64,000 nt of DNA from UBA6183 sp943372215 (GTDB lineage: Bacteria; Bacteroidota; Bacteroidia; UKL13-3). Under the pieces are notes generated by a model. It was not told where the DNA came from. It worked only from the letters and a program-made list of their open reading frames with translations, and did not search any database. The position numbers and the translations under genes are program-made. Below, one piece after another: positions 1 through 7,868 of this stretch (position 1 is its first letter; each line of letters begins with the position of its first letter). Location: contig CALRXU020000020.1 of assembly GCA_943372215.1 (NCBI GenBank), positions 12,789-76,788 on the forward strand. The letters are read 5' to 3'.

Positions 1-587
1 CACACTTTGGACATACGATTTCATTAAGTCAGAAGATTATCCAAAATGAAACCTACGAGAGTAAATTATATAACTTCGGATTAGCCAGTCAAAAAATCAA
101 CCAATACATCATACCACCAAGCAGCATTTTTTCATTTTGGGATACCATAGGCAATCCAAACAACCAATTTAAAAAAGGCAGAACCATACAGAAGGGGAAA
201 ATTGTTGAAGATGTAGGTGGTGGATTATGCCAAGTATCAGGTATTATCTATCATGTTAGTTTAATGGCAGGCCTCAAAATTATGGAACGGTATAATCACT
301 CTGTTGATATCTATACTGAAGACACGAGATTCTGCCCATTAGGAAGTGATGCCACTGTGGCCTACGGTTACAAGGACTTAAGAATATTAAATCAATATCC
401 ATTCCCCATAAAATTTGAATTGGAAGTAAAAGATAAGTTACTCTCCATAAAACTTTTAAGTACCCAACCAATTGAAGAAGTTGCACTGGAATTTAACATT
501 GAGCAAAAAGCTGATCATACTTTTGTGAAAACATTAAACAGCTCAAAGGATATAATCAGCACATCAATATATAAACATCTGCAATAA
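1..587 (+). CDS. VanW family protein (5' truncated by window edge)
   Basis: The reading frame is open from the window edge (first complete codon at base 3), so the amino end is missing and about 194 residues remain. The retained part has the VanW core: FSFWDTIG, the glycine-rich VGGGLCQVSGIIYH, then RYNHS and DATVAYGYKDL near residues 40-125. VanW proteins occur beside some vancomycin-resistance genes but are widespread elsewhere and their biochemical role is unknown. No other van genes are visible, so resistance should not be inferred. The next gene follows after a short gap on the same strand. Confidence 0.85.
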   Translation, partial: HFGHTISLSQKIIQNETYESKLYNFGLASQKINQYIIPPSSIFSFWDTIGNPNNQFKKGRTIQKGKIVEDVGGGLCQVSGIIYHVSLMAGLKIMERYNHSVDIYTEDTRFCPLGSDATVAYGYKDLRILNQYPFPIKFELEVKDKLLSIKLLSTQPIEEVALEFNIEQKADHTFVKTLNSSKDIISTSIYKHLQ

Positions 588-642
588 ATTGGCGTTTCAA
601 CGGTTCAATCAAACACTACTACAACTAACAACAACAATAACT

Positions 643-1065
643 ATGTCACATCCACTATTTCCTTGTTTGTGGTTTAACGGACAAGCCAAACAAGCGGCAG
701 ATTATTACTGTTCTGTTTTTTCACAGTCGAAAATCATTTCCGAAAATCCGATGGTGGTTATTTTTGAACTCAACGAAACAAAATTTATGGCACTGAACGG
801 AGGACCACAATACACCTTTTCGCCCGCAAACTCATATGTGATTACTTGCGACACGCAGGAAGAAATAGACCACTATTGGGAAAAACTTGGTGATGGGGGT
901 AAATATGGCCAGTGCGGTTGGCTTGACGATAAATTTGGGGTGTCGTGGCAAATTGTGCCTGCCATTCTAGGAGAGCTAATGGGTAATCCTGAAAAATCTC
1001 AACAAGTAATTGCCGCTTTTATGCAAATGACTAAATTTGATATTGAACAATTGATGAACGCTTAA
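643..1065 (+). CDS. VOC family protein, PhnB-like
   Basis: A 140-residue protein beginning MSHPLFPCLWF. The frame is open up to a TTG at 589, but the ATG at 643 fits the family start, where the first beta strand follows directly. The first half has the PhnB-type FNGQAKQAADYYCSVF helix and the second the GWLDDKFGVSWQIVP strand, typical of the single-domain vicinal-oxygen-chelate fold of the 3-demethylubiquinone-methyltransferase-like Pfam family. Such proteins may bind a metal and small ligands; the substrate cannot be told from sequence. A second VOC gene starts 11 bp downstream, so the two are probably co-transcribed. Confidence 0.88.
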   Translation: MSHPLFPCLWFNGQAKQAADYYCSVFSQSKIISENPMVVIFELNETKFMALNGGPQYTFSPANSYVITCDTQEEIDHYWEKLGDGGKYGQCGWLDDKFGVSWQIVPAILGELMGNPEKSQQVIAAFMQMTKFDIEQLMNA

Positions 1066-1076
1066 CTAAAAAAACA

Positions 1077-1508
1077 ATGGCAAATATCAACCCACACATT
1101 AATTTTAATGGCAATGCAGAGGAAGCATTTCACTTTTACCAATCCGTATTTGGCGGAGCGTTTACAAAAATAATACGCTTTAAAGATATGGCTAGTGAGG
1201 ATTTTCCGGTGGCAGCGCATGAAGCTGATAAAATCATGCACATTGCTTTACCTATTGGCAATAGCATGTTAATGGCCAATGATGTGCCTGAAATGTTTGG
1301 GCGCACCAACGAAAATGAAAACAGGAGCAAAATTGTAATTGGTGCAGCAAGCAAAGAAGAGGCGGACAAATTGTTTTATGGACTTTCAGCAGGCGGACAA
1401 GTTGAAATGCCCATTTCGGATAGCCCTTGGGGTACTTATTTCGGAATGTTTAGAGACAAGTATGGCATTGAATGGATGGTGGACTTTGACCCAAACAATC
1501 AAGGATAA
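1077..1508 (+). CDS. VOC family protein, PhnB/glyoxalase-like
   Basis: A 143-residue single-domain VOC protein. It shows INFNGNAEEAFHFYQSVFGG at residues 8-27, the family's first helix, and a closing SPWGTYFGMFRDKYGIEW strand near residues 117-134, the usual PhnB-like pattern. It starts 11 bp after the preceding VOC gene and is related to it in fold, but the two are too different to be a recent duplication. The substrate is unknown. Proteins of this group in Bacteroidota are usually annotated only as glyoxalase/bleomycin-resistance-like; nothing here supports drug resistance. Confidence 0.9.
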   Translation: MANINPHINFNGNAEEAFHFYQSVFGGAFTKIIRFKDMASEDFPVAAHEADKIMHIALPIGNSMLMANDVPEMFGRTNENENRSKIVIGAASKEEADKLFYGLSAGGQVEMPISDSPWGTYFGMFRDKYGIEWMVDFDPNNQG

Positions 1509-1567
1509 ATTTACCCGAAAAGCAACAACAAAACCTAGCAGCGTTTGGTGTAATGTGGACTGACTTA

Positions 1568-1592
1568 GTTTACCAATTGGGGTTTGGTAAAC
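1568..1592. repeat. Perfect 9-bp inverted repeat hairpin
   Basis: GTTTACCAA at 1568-1576 pairs perfectly with TTGGTAAAC at 1584-1592 across a 7-nt loop. It lies 60 bp after the second VOC gene. There is no T-run directly after it, so a terminator role is possible but not typical. Confidence 0.5.
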
Positions 1593-1720
1593 AGTGTAGG
1601 ACTCCAAATTGAAAGGCAGCGCAAGCAAATCGCCAACTTCTTTCAGCAATAAGTCGTTTTGCGAAAACTATTGACGACATTAAAAAAATTATATTGCTTA
1701 ACTTATAATGAACCTCTTTT

Positions 1721-2377
1721 ATGAATTTTAAACCTTCAGACTTTTTTATTGGCTTAGTCGAATTTTTCTCAGTTCTTCTTCCAGGGTTTTGCGTGGTGTA
1801 TATCGTTACACTCAAGGTAATTATTCCTAAATATCTTCCATGCGAACCGATTTCATGGATTTATTACGCAATAGGTTCTTATATCGTTGGACATATCTTG
1901 TACGCATTCTCTGGTTTATGGAAAAAAGGCCTCAACAATTGGTTGATTATTCAATTTTATAGTAAACATGGTTGGCTTAGAAAAGTGTTTACAAAAATGC
2001 CAGAAGCAAGAGGTATTTTATTGATTGAACAAGCAGAAAAAATCAAAAACGAATGTTTTAAAAACGAAAGTTACCATCAGGATATTAAATTATATGATTG
2101 GATAAACATCATGATGTTAAAAGAAAATGCTGAACTAACAACCATTACAAAACGGCTTGAAGCGGACTCAAACTTTTTTAGAAGTTTTACAATTGTTTGT
2201 ATTCTCACAGCATGTTTTTACTACCAAGACTGTCTCATTTTGGCTAGCTCCATTTTGCTATTTTTCTTTTCTTTATGGAGATTTGTTAACAGAAGATTTA
2301 ATGCAAAGGAATTTGCTTCTTTATATTTAATTGATAAGTATAAGATGAAATCAGAAAAAATATCAGCAGAGAAATAA
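1721..2377 (+). CDS. Hypothetical membrane protein
   Basis: A 218-residue protein not recognised as a named family. Two hydrophobic segments lie at about residues 7-33 and 45-65 and two more at about 152-170 and 172-190; between them is a charged, probably cytoplasmic stretch of about 85 residues rich in Lys, Glu and Asn. This 2+2 membrane arrangement with a soluble middle domain is all that can be said. It stands alone, with about 210 bp upstream and 80 bp downstream, and has the same AT-rich composition as its neighbours. Confidence 0.65.
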   Translation: MNFKPSDFFIGLVEFFSVLLPGFCVVYIVTLKVIIPKYLPCEPISWIYYAIGSYIVGHILYAFSGLWKKGLNNWLIIQFYSKHGWLRKVFTKMPEARGILLIEQAEKIKNECFKNESYHQDIKLYDWINIMMLKENAELTTITKRLEADSNFFRSFTIVCILTACFYYQDCLILASSILLFFFSLWRFVNRRFNAKEFASLYLIDKYKMKSEKISAEK

Positions 2378-2458
2378 GAACTACGCCTCAGTTTACGCTA
2401 ATCAAAACAAAGTTTTTCGACAAACTAACGTTATGCCAAACAGGTTAAAATTGATACG

Positions 2459-3379
2459 ATGAAAGAAACGATACTTCTGCTTTTGGGAATTCACTTTTTT
2501 ATTATAGAAACTGGTGCTCAGTTTGTGACTGATATAGATGGCAATACATATAATACAATAACACTCGGAAAACAAAAATGGATGAAGGAGAATTTGAAAA
2601 CAACCCATTTCAATAATGGTGATTTAATTGAAACAAGCGCTTTAGCAATAAGTAACGACTCTACCTCCGTTTACCAATGGTGTTATAACAATGATACATT
2701 AAACATACCTACCTATGGGCGTTTATACACTTGGTATGTAGTAAACGACAGTCGAAATGTTTGTCCCGCTGGTTGGCATGTCCCAAGTGATGATGAAAGG
2801 ACTTATTTAGCTAATTTTCTTGGGGGAGACACAATAGCAGGTAACAAGATGAAAGAAACAGGAACAATTCATTGGTCAACTACAACTATTTCAGTAACAA
2901 ATTCAAGCGATTTTACCGGGCTTCCCGGAGGACTTCGAGGGAATTCTGCCGCATATACAAACATCAACACATTAGGTAATTTTTGGACTTCGACCCCATG
3001 GGGTTCCAACAGCTTTCCCAGGGCATATACTTATCAATTAAAATCAAACTCCGGTGCGCTGGAACAATCAATAGCTGTTGCGAATTGTGGGTTATCTGTT
3101 CGATGTATTCAAGATATCAACTCAAACATAGGGAGTTTATTACTTGAAGATAAAATTCGAATTTTTCCCAACCCCACAAAAAACATAGTAAACATTGCAT
3201 TTGAAGAAATTGGCGAGTATACTACTTCAATTTATGATATGAACGGAGGCCTTATTCTCGAAAAAAAAATGACTGGTGGAACAGACACGCTTGATCTCAA
3301 TTTTTTACCAAAAGGAATTTATATGATACTGATTGAATATCGAGGTTCAATTTTAGAGCGAAAAATTATGATTGAATAA
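2459..3379 (+). CDS. FISUMP domain protein with T9SS sorting tail
   Basis: A 306-residue exported protein. A hydrophobic signal sequence occupies residues 1-20. Residues 21-220 form a FISUMP domain (Fibrobacter succinogenes major paralogous domain), recognisable from VTDIDGNTYNTITLGKQKWM, GRLYTWYVV, CPAGWHVPSDDE and the closing GLSVRCIQD. A short linker leads to a type A T9SS sorting domain from about residue 230, starting IRIFPNPTKN and ending in a basic IMIE tail. Export across the outer membrane by the type IX system and attachment at the surface or release are therefore likely. The function of the FISUMP fold is not established. Confidence 0.9.
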   Translation: MKETILLLLGIHFFIIETGAQFVTDIDGNTYNTITLGKQKWMKENLKTTHFNNGDLIETSALAISNDSTSVYQWCYNNDTLNIPTYGRLYTWYVVNDSRNVCPAGWHVPSDDERTYLANFLGGDTIAGNKMKETGTIHWSTTTISVTNSSDFTGLPGGLRGNSAAYTNINTLGNFWTSTPWGSNSFPRAYTYQLKSNSGALEQSIAVANCGLSVRCIQDINSNIGSLLLEDKIRIFPNPTKNIVNIAFEEIGEYTTSIYDMNGGLILEKKMTGGTDTLDLNFLPKGIYMILIEYRGSILERKIMIE

Positions 3380-3387
3380 CAGAGATA

Positions 3388-3605
3388 TCCCCGATTCATG
3401 CAAGTCTTAATATGCATGCACAAAAGTTTAACGGGCATATTTCCAAGTTTCTTAATAGGTTACAGACCTGTAGTCTGCTACAGCCCATTAAACACCGCTC
3501 CCCAAAAGGGTGAGTTTCGTTGACTTTAACTCTACCAATTTTTAAACTTTGCCATATCACCTAAAACATCTTATTTTGAATAGTAAAATGTAGTTTTTCG
3601 TAAAA
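3388..3605 (+). repeat. Dispersed repeat R1 (most diverged copy)
   Basis: Distant copy of the roughly 200-bp element also seen at 21656, 22381 and 23397. Shared landmarks appear in the same order: a GCACAAAAGT box, a small hairpin (CTGTAG-TCTG-CTACAG) followed by CCATTAAAC, and an AAAACATCTTATTTTG box near the end. The hairpin position is conserved in the other copies although its bases differ. It ends about 40 bp before the start of the next gene. Confidence 0.6.
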
Positions 3606-3643
3606 CCCAAATCAACAATCTATCATAATAGACAACCTCAAGA

Positions 3644-4057
3644 ATGAACAAAAGACTGGCTATATTTATCTTACTTCTGAACTTTGGTTTCGTTTCTTCA
3701 TGTTCTGAAAAACCAGAAGAAATGGATGCCTGGGAAACAGAAATGGCGATAAAACTTCAAGCTGAAAATATTCAACTGGCGCACATTAGCAACTCAAGCA
3801 CCATCAATGGAATACCGTCTACCAAGGAATCTTATCTTCAATTGGAAATCTTAAACTCTATGGCATTAGAAAGAATTGAATTTAACAAAAGACTCATGGA
3901 GGAAAAAGCAGAAGAATTAAAACGCATTATCTCTAATCTTCCTGAAGTTGCATCTCTACCAGAATATAATGAAATACGATTGAACATCATAAAAAAGAAA
4001 GGATTTTTCCCCTTTAAGACCGAATCTATCAATACTATTACCTTGAGTCTTTATTAA
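3644..4057 (+). CDS. Hypothetical lipoprotein
   Basis: A 137-residue protein with an amino-terminal hydrophobic stretch and a lipobox FVSSC, cysteine at residue 20, so it is expected to be exported and lipid-anchored. The rest is hydrophilic and mostly helical (residues 25-110), with many Glu, Lys and Leu. No family was recognised. A small membrane-protein gene follows 13 bp downstream, suggesting a two-gene unit. It lies just downstream of dispersed repeat R1, in the same relation that other copies have to their following genes. Confidence 0.65.
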   Translation: MNKRLAIFILLLNFGFVSSCSEKPEEMDAWETEMAIKLQAENIQLAHISNSSTINGIPSTKESYLQLEILNSMALERIEFNKRLMEEKAEELKRIISNLPEVASLPEYNEIRLNIIKKKGFFPFKTESINTITLSLY

Positions 4058-4070
4058 ATTAATTAGAAAA

Positions 4071-4427
4071 TTGGTGCTTTTTAAACAACTCCTGCCCCTT
4101 TCAATTTGGCTGTGTTTAACACTCCATTCGCTTTTGGTATTTGTAATTGGTGACTTTGCAATAATGACAAATCATTATATTAATTTAGGACTACTCATTG
4201 CCTCAATACTATCTTTCATTTTTGGTAAATCAACAGGACATCTAACAACTCTTCTCATGCTAGCAATCGGCTTTCTTGGTCGAGGATCTTTCCTTAGTGT
4301 GGTTTACTCCTTCCGAATATTTGGATTAACAATGTATTGGCCATATCTACCTTTGATAGCGTTGTTCGTACTTCTAAATCGGAAAGACATTCCAATCTGG
4401 TTCGAACAGGTAATTAATGACAAATAA
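4071..4427 (+). CDS. Hypothetical small membrane protein
   Basis: A 118-residue protein made of about four hydrophobic segments (residues 5-25, 32-50, 55-75, 85-105) with almost no soluble part. The start is TTG at 4071 or the adjacent GTG at 4074; no ATG is available before the first membrane segment. No family was recognised. The 13-bp gap to the preceding lipoprotein gene suggests co-transcription. Confidence 0.55.
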   Translation: MVLFKQLLPLSIWLCLTLHSLLVFVIGDFAIMTNHYINLGLLIASILSFIFGKSTGHLTTLLMLAIGFLGRGSFLSVVYSFRIFGLTMYWPYLPLIALFVLLNRKDIPIWFEQVINDK

Positions 4428-4539
4428 AATAAATACTAAGTTATGGCGACTATTACATAGACTAACTTACCTCGAAAAAGATTAATTTGAGATTATATTG
4501 AGAAACTGCGGCAAATTGACAGACAGAAATAAAAACGGT

Positions 4540-4674
4540 ATCTAACAGCAATAACCGCTCTCACATTATGAAATAAATGCAACATACTTTCACCCTTTTA
4601 CAACAAAAAAGGATGTGTTTAGACACAATTTAAGAGAAAGCAACTTCGAGTTGGTTAGCGTAATGCTGTTAAAC
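4540..4674 (+). other. attC-like inverted-repeat element (tentative)
   Basis: The left end ATCTAAC fits the integron RYYYAAC box and the right end GTTAAAC fits GTTRRRY. TAACAGCA (4543-4550) pairs with TGCTGTTA (4664-4671). An inner TAACCGCTC pairs with GAGTTGGTTA with a small bulge, and a further imperfect stem (ACATACTTT/AAAGGATGT) fills the centre. This resembles attC order, but the R-to-L spacing is unequal (1 versus 6 nt) and no integrase gene is in the window. The surrounding non-coding stretch 4428-4791 holds nothing else recognised. Confidence 0.3.
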
Positions 4675-4791
4675 TCCCGTTAATAACCCGACCCATAACT
4701 AGCAATGTGCATTTTATACGGGATATTTTTTAGATGAAACATAAATAATAAACACAAAATCAAATCCTTACACTTAAAGTATAAAAATGAT

Positions 4792-4819
4792 TTAAAGTAA
4801 TTTAGCTTCGTAATCGTCT
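4792..4819 (+). promoter_or_regulatory. ECF-type promoter of the sigma gene
   Basis: TTAAAGTAA (4792-4800), 14 bp, then CGTCT (4815-4819). The same arrangement with exactly the same 14-bp spacing occurs at 5817-5844 before another gene of this cluster. CGTC is a common -10 core of ECF sigma promoters. Transcription would begin near 4826, which makes the ATG at 4852 the better start for the sigma gene. Confidence 0.7.
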
Positions 4820-4851
4820 GGCTAAATATGAACTTAGCTGTTGTACCCAAT

Positions 4852-5406
4852 ATGGCAATCACCTCCAATGATAAATCAGTTTCCCAAACGGTAAAAAAGT
4901 ATGGGAAACAATTGCGTTCCTTTATTAAAGGGAAGGTGAATATGGTGGAGGATGCAGAAGACATTTTGCAAGAGGTATGGTATCAACTGAGCAAACTGTC
5001 AAACATGGATGAACTGGAAAACATGAGTGCTTGGCTTTATTCGGTTTCAAAAAATAAAATCACGGATTTCTACCGTAAAAGAAAAACGGAACGTTTGGAA
5101 CTTGAAAACGCAGAGGATGAAGATGGTACTTTTTTAATGAAAGAAGTGTTGTTACTGGACGACAGCCAAAACCCTGAACTTGCCTTGTTTAAGGAGTTGT
5201 TTTGGGATGAACTGTTTAAAGCACTTGACGAACTTCCCGAAAACCAAAGAAAGGTGTTTATGATGAATGAAATTGACGATAAAACCTTACAAGAAATTGC
5301 TGATGAATTAGATGAAAATATCAAGACCATTATTAGCCGGAAGGGTTATGCGGTAAAACATTTGCGGAATAAATTAAAGCCCCTGTATCAAGAACTAAAC
5401 TTTTAA
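4852..5406 (+). CDS. RNA polymerase ECF-type sigma factor
   Basis: A 184-residue sigma-70 family protein. Region 2 is at about residues 10-85 (AEDILQEVWYQL, then the SAWLYSVSKNKITDFYRKRK stretch) and region 4 at about 125-180 (LDELPENQRKVFMMNEIDD, TLQEIADEL, an HTH with IISRKGYAVKHLR). An in-frame ATG lies upstream at 4828, but the predicted transcription start near 4826 favours 4852. The gene is followed 2 bp later by a small membrane protein, and the same promoter motif precedes this gene and a second small-membrane-protein gene, so autoregulation of an envelope-stress type regulon is likely. No classical anti-sigma factor is adjacent; the small membrane proteins are the only candidates. 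Confidence 0.9.
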   Translation: MAITSNDKSVSQTVKKYGKQLRSFIKGKVNMVEDAEDILQEVWYQLSKLSNMDELENMSAWLYSVSKNKITDFYRKRKTERLELENAEDEDGTFLMKEVLLLDDSQNPELALFKELFWDELFKALDELPENQRKVFMMNEIDDKTLQEIADELDENIKTIISRKGYAVKHLRNKLKPLYQELNF

Positions 5407-5408
5407 AC

Positions 5409-5702
5409 ATGAACAACAAGAAACCTTTTTTTATCCTGATTCCAATCACCATTTTTTTTGCCATTGGTGCTGTAGTAATGGCATTGTGGAACTTGTTAAT
5501 TCCTGATATTTTCGGACTTCCACCATTGCATTACTGGCAGGCTTTGGGCTTATTCTTGCTTAGCCGCATCTTATTCGGGAACTTCGGCTTTGGCAATAAA
5601 AAGCCCTTTATGAATAACCGACTTAAAGAAAAAATGATGAACATGAGCGAGGAAGAACGCCAACAGTTTAAAACGGAATGGGAAAAACGCTGTAAAAGGT
5701 AA
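5409..5702 (+). CDS. Small membrane protein encoded with the ECF sigma factor
   Basis: A 97-residue protein with two hydrophobic segments (about residues 7-30 and 42-58) and a charged cytoplasmic or periplasmic tail containing MNMSEEERQQFKTEW. It starts 2 bp after the sigma gene, so translation is probably coupled. The tail resembles the end of the 5877-6164 protein (SMSDEEYTTYQSKM), suggesting the two are related in design. A role as sigma regulator is an inference from position only. A hairpin terminator follows. Confidence 0.75.
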   Translation: MNNKKPFFILIPITIFFAIGAVVMALWNLLIPDIFGLPPLHYWQALGLFLLSRILFGNFGFGNKKPFMNNRLKEKMMNMSEEERQQFKTEWEKRCKR

Positions 5703-5725
5703 TTACAGTTGCACAATCATCCAAT

Positions 5726-5757
5726 GCCCTGAAACATCCTGTTATCAGGGCTTTTTT
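5726..5757 (+). terminator. Rho-independent terminator
   Basis: GCCCTGA (5726-5732) pairs with TCAGGGC (5745-5751) and is followed by six Ts. It ends the sigma/small-membrane-protein transcript. Confidence 0.85.
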
Positions 5758-5816
5758 ATGGAGTAAAGCTGCTCACCGCCTTTAACAATAGGGAAAAGAA
5801 TATTTTTCGCACCCAA

Positions 5817-5844
5817 TTAAAGTAAAAAATCCAATCGTTCGTCT
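5817..5844 (+). promoter_or_regulatory. Second copy of the ECF-type promoter
   Basis: TTAAAGTAA (5817-5825), 14 bp, CGTCT (5840-5844), matching the sigma-gene promoter at 4792-4819 in both boxes and in spacing while the spacer sequence differs. It lies 32 bp before the next start codon. Confidence 0.7.
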
Positions 5845-5876
5845 TCACCCGTATAACAACTCACTATCACAATTAA

Positions 5877-6164
5877 ATGTTAAACACAATGAACAAATCA
5901 ATGTTAAAACCAATTTTCGGAGGCATGTTGCTGGGAGCTTTGGTATTCTTTACAGGCCCGTTAATTTTTATCGTGCTATTGCTTAAATTTATATTTACCC
6001 CCTTTGGCATGGGGCGCATGATGATGGCCAGGCGATTCTCTGGAATGGGAATGCCACCTTTTGCCTTTGCCGATAAAATCAGGAGCATGAGCGATGAAGA
6101 ATACACCACCTATCAAAGCAAGATGAAGGAGCGCTTTCAACACCATACAGGCAGAACCTGTTAA
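5877..6164 (+). CDS. Small membrane protein of the ECF regulon
   Basis: A 95-residue protein (91 if the ATG at 5889 is used). A long hydrophobic segment spans about residues 10-40, followed by a Met/Gly/Arg-rich stretch (GMGRMMMARRFSGMGM) and a charged tail with SMSDEEYTTYQSKMKERF. The tail matches the style of the 5409-5702 protein. The copy of the ECF promoter directly upstream puts it under control of the neighbouring sigma factor. The Met-rich stretch could bind metal such as copper, but this is speculative. No family name is assigned. Confidence 0.7.
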   Translation: MLNTMNKSMLKPIFGGMLLGALVFFTGPLIFIVLLLKFIFTPFGMGRMMMARRFSGMGMPPFAFADKIRSMSDEEYTTYQSKMKERFQHHTGRTC

Positions 6165-6193
6165 TTGATTTACCACACTTAATACACAAACAC

Positions 6194-6337
6194 ATGAACA
6201 GAAAAAGAGCTGGAATTTTATTCCTGAGCAGTGCCCTCCTTACCATTGGTATATTGGCATTCACCGTTGGCAGACCGCATTACACCAAACACTTTAACAA
6301 GCAACATTGCCAGCAAACAGAGGTTAAACAACCGTAA
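6194..6337 (+). CDS. 47-residue single-pass membrane protein
   Basis: A short frame starting MNRKRAGILFLSSALLTIG and ending at a TAA directly before a strong terminator. It has two basic residues, one membrane segment (residues 6-26) and a short polar tail with His and Cys. It starts 29 bp after the preceding gene, and the terminator just after it implies that it is the last gene of the ECF-controlled transcript. No homologue is recognised; the evidence is position, start codon and clean end. Confidence 0.6.
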   Translation: MNRKRAGILFLSSALLTIGILAFTVGRPHYTKHFNKQHCQQTEVKQP

Positions 6338-6344
6338 TCTTTTT

Positions 6345-6374
6345 AAAGAGCAACCTTTTCGGGTTGCTCTTTTT
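6345..6374 (+). terminator. Rho-independent terminator
   Basis: AAAGAGCAACC (6345-6355) pairs with GGTTGCTCTTT (6362-6372) over a 6-nt loop and runs into a T-tract. Closes the ECF-controlled unit. Confidence 0.9.
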
Positions 6375-6451
6375 GGTTATATTTGTTTGATAAAACCTAT
6401 GCGCCTTTACACTGAAATGATTACAACCTGTGCGCTGCTAAACCTAACCAA

Positions 6452-7237
6452 ATGAGCAACAAACGTGTTATTCTAATGCTATTGCTGAGCGTAATTTTAT
6501 CCTGCTCTAAAAAAAAATCCAAATTAAATGAGGAACAGGTTGCAGTAAGTGCAACCATTGAAAACCCTGATGGTAATGATAGTTTATGGAACTCTGTTAC
6601 TGGAAATGTAACCATGAAACAAATTGCTACCTTTCCAAACAAAGTAATTTTAACAGGCTTAAACAACCATAGGCTCGTTAGCGTTTACAAATCCAAATCG
6701 GCCATAGGGGTGCCGGAAAATGGAGCCTCTTCAAGCTACTCCTACGATGAAGATGAAAACGGAGATGAATCAGCAGAACACTTTATGCCAGGAATCACCA
6801 TATTGTACGGGTATAATTTGCTAAACATTGCACATTATGATTTGACGTTAGAGAAAGGAAATTTTTTATTTAACCATCCAGTGTTGGTGAAAACACTTTA
6901 TTACCCCTCACTTGAGCAAGACTCCTTAAACAACCAACCCATTAACAGGAACTTTTACCTATTATCCGTTTATGACGAAGACACCAACAAAGACTCTCTG
7001 ATTAACAAATGGGACTTAAGGCGCTTTTATCATTTTGATGCCAGCACCACCACAAGAACCCTGCTTATACCAAAGGATTATTCAGCCTTGCGCTCACAAT
7101 ATGATCAAAAAAATGATTTGATGTACATTTTTGCAAGGCATGATGAAAATAAAAATGGCACGCAAGACAAAACAGAACCCATCCATATTTTTTGGTTTAG
7201 TTTAAAAACACCAGGTGTTGCAAAGTTGCTTTACTAA
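6452..7237 (+). CDS. Hypothetical lipoprotein with EF-hand-like loops
   Basis: A 261-residue protein with a signal peptide and lipobox ILSC (cysteine 18). Two late acidic loops, YDEDTNKDSLINKWD (about residues 168-182) and RHDENKNGTQDKTE (about 229-242), resemble the DxDxNxD calcium loops of dockerin/EF-hand proteins; a third acidic run (YDEDENGDE) is near residue 93. The remainder is predicted to be mostly beta strand. Periplasmic or surface exposure is expected. No enzyme motif was found and the function is unknown. It is transcribed alone after the terminator at 6345. Confidence 0.7.
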   Translation: MSNKRVILMLLLSVILSCSKKKSKLNEEQVAVSATIENPDGNDSLWNSVTGNVTMKQIATFPNKVILTGLNNHRLVSVYKSKSAIGVPENGASSSYSYDEDENGDESAEHFMPGITILYGYNLLNIAHYDLTLEKGNFLFNHPVLVKTLYYPSLEQDSLNNQPINRNFYLLSVYDEDTNKDSLINKWDLRRFYHFDASTTTRTLLIPKDYSALRSQYDQKNDLMYIFARHDENKNGTQDKTEPIHIFWFSLKTPGVAKLLY

Positions 7238-7402
7238 TGGGCATTGAATGGATTCCATATTTACTTTATTACAGGTATTGGTTCATTCGTAAAAAACCAC
7301 ATAAACGCAATGCTGTTCACGATTTCCCAAAATGTGGAATGAGCATCAGCATCAAACGCTGGTAACTTTAAATACCCTGATACAACCAATGTCTTTTTTA
7401 TC

Positions 7403-7410
7403 TAAATTTG
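7403..7410 (+). promoter_or_regulatory. Bacteroidota -7 box before the DoxX gene
   Basis: TAAATTTG fits TAnnTTTG exactly, 55 bp upstream of the DoxX start codon. No clear -33 TTG is present. Confidence 0.4.
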
Positions 7411-7465
7411 AAATAGTGCCTGATTAAACAATCAGTCCTAAACCAATTTTATCAACTCACCTCTT

Positions 7466-7843
7466 ATGAAAAACAAAATACTCTTTGTACTAAACCTATT
7501 GGTTGGCTTATTATTTATTAATGGCGGCTTAAACAAGTTTTTTAATTACATCCCCGTACCTGAAAATGCACCTGCTGAGGGAATGAAAGATTATGGTGCC
7601 ATGATGGAAATTGTTTGGCTCATGCCTTTGCTGGCCAGTGCCGAAATACTTGGAGGCATTTTATTAATCATACCCAAAACAAGGGCTCTTGGAGTTGTGG
7701 TGTTGTTCCCCATTTTATGTGGTATTTTATTAGCCCATATTTTTGTTGATACCTCTGCCCTGCCCATTGCATTAATCATGGTGGCCGTATTCGCTTGGAC
7801 CATTTACGAAAACAGGGAAAAGTACTTCCCAATGATTAAATAA
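7466..7843 (+). CDS. DoxX family membrane protein
   Basis: A 125-residue protein with four membrane segments (about residues 5-22, 48-66, 72-90, 96-113). The FINGGLNKFF motif after the first segment and MPLLASAEILGGILLIIP in the second and third are typical of the DoxX/DoxD-like family of small quinone-associated or redox-linked membrane proteins, whose reactions are mostly uncharacterised. The next gene begins 25 bp downstream on the same strand. Confidence 0.88.
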   Translation: MKNKILFVLNLLVGLLFINGGLNKFFNYIPVPENAPAEGMKDYGAMMEIVWLMPLLASAEILGGILLIIPKTRALGVVVLFPILCGILLAHIFVDTSALPIALIMVAVFAWTIYENREKYFPMIK

Positions 7844-7868
7844 TGGCAGTTAAACAATTGAGGTAATC

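Noticed and set aside
1..587. VanW homologue as evidence of vancomycin resistance
   Set aside because: VanW proteins are widespread without resistance, and no ligase, dehydrogenase or sensor genes of a van cluster are present.
643..1508. VOC proteins as bleomycin-resistance genes
   Set aside because: The fold is shared by many enzyme families; motifs fit PhnB-like proteins and give no support for drug binding.
2378..2458. attC-like end (ACTAACGTTATGCC) upstream of the FISUMP gene
   Set aside because: The opposite arm is missing and pairing is too weak to support a recombination site.
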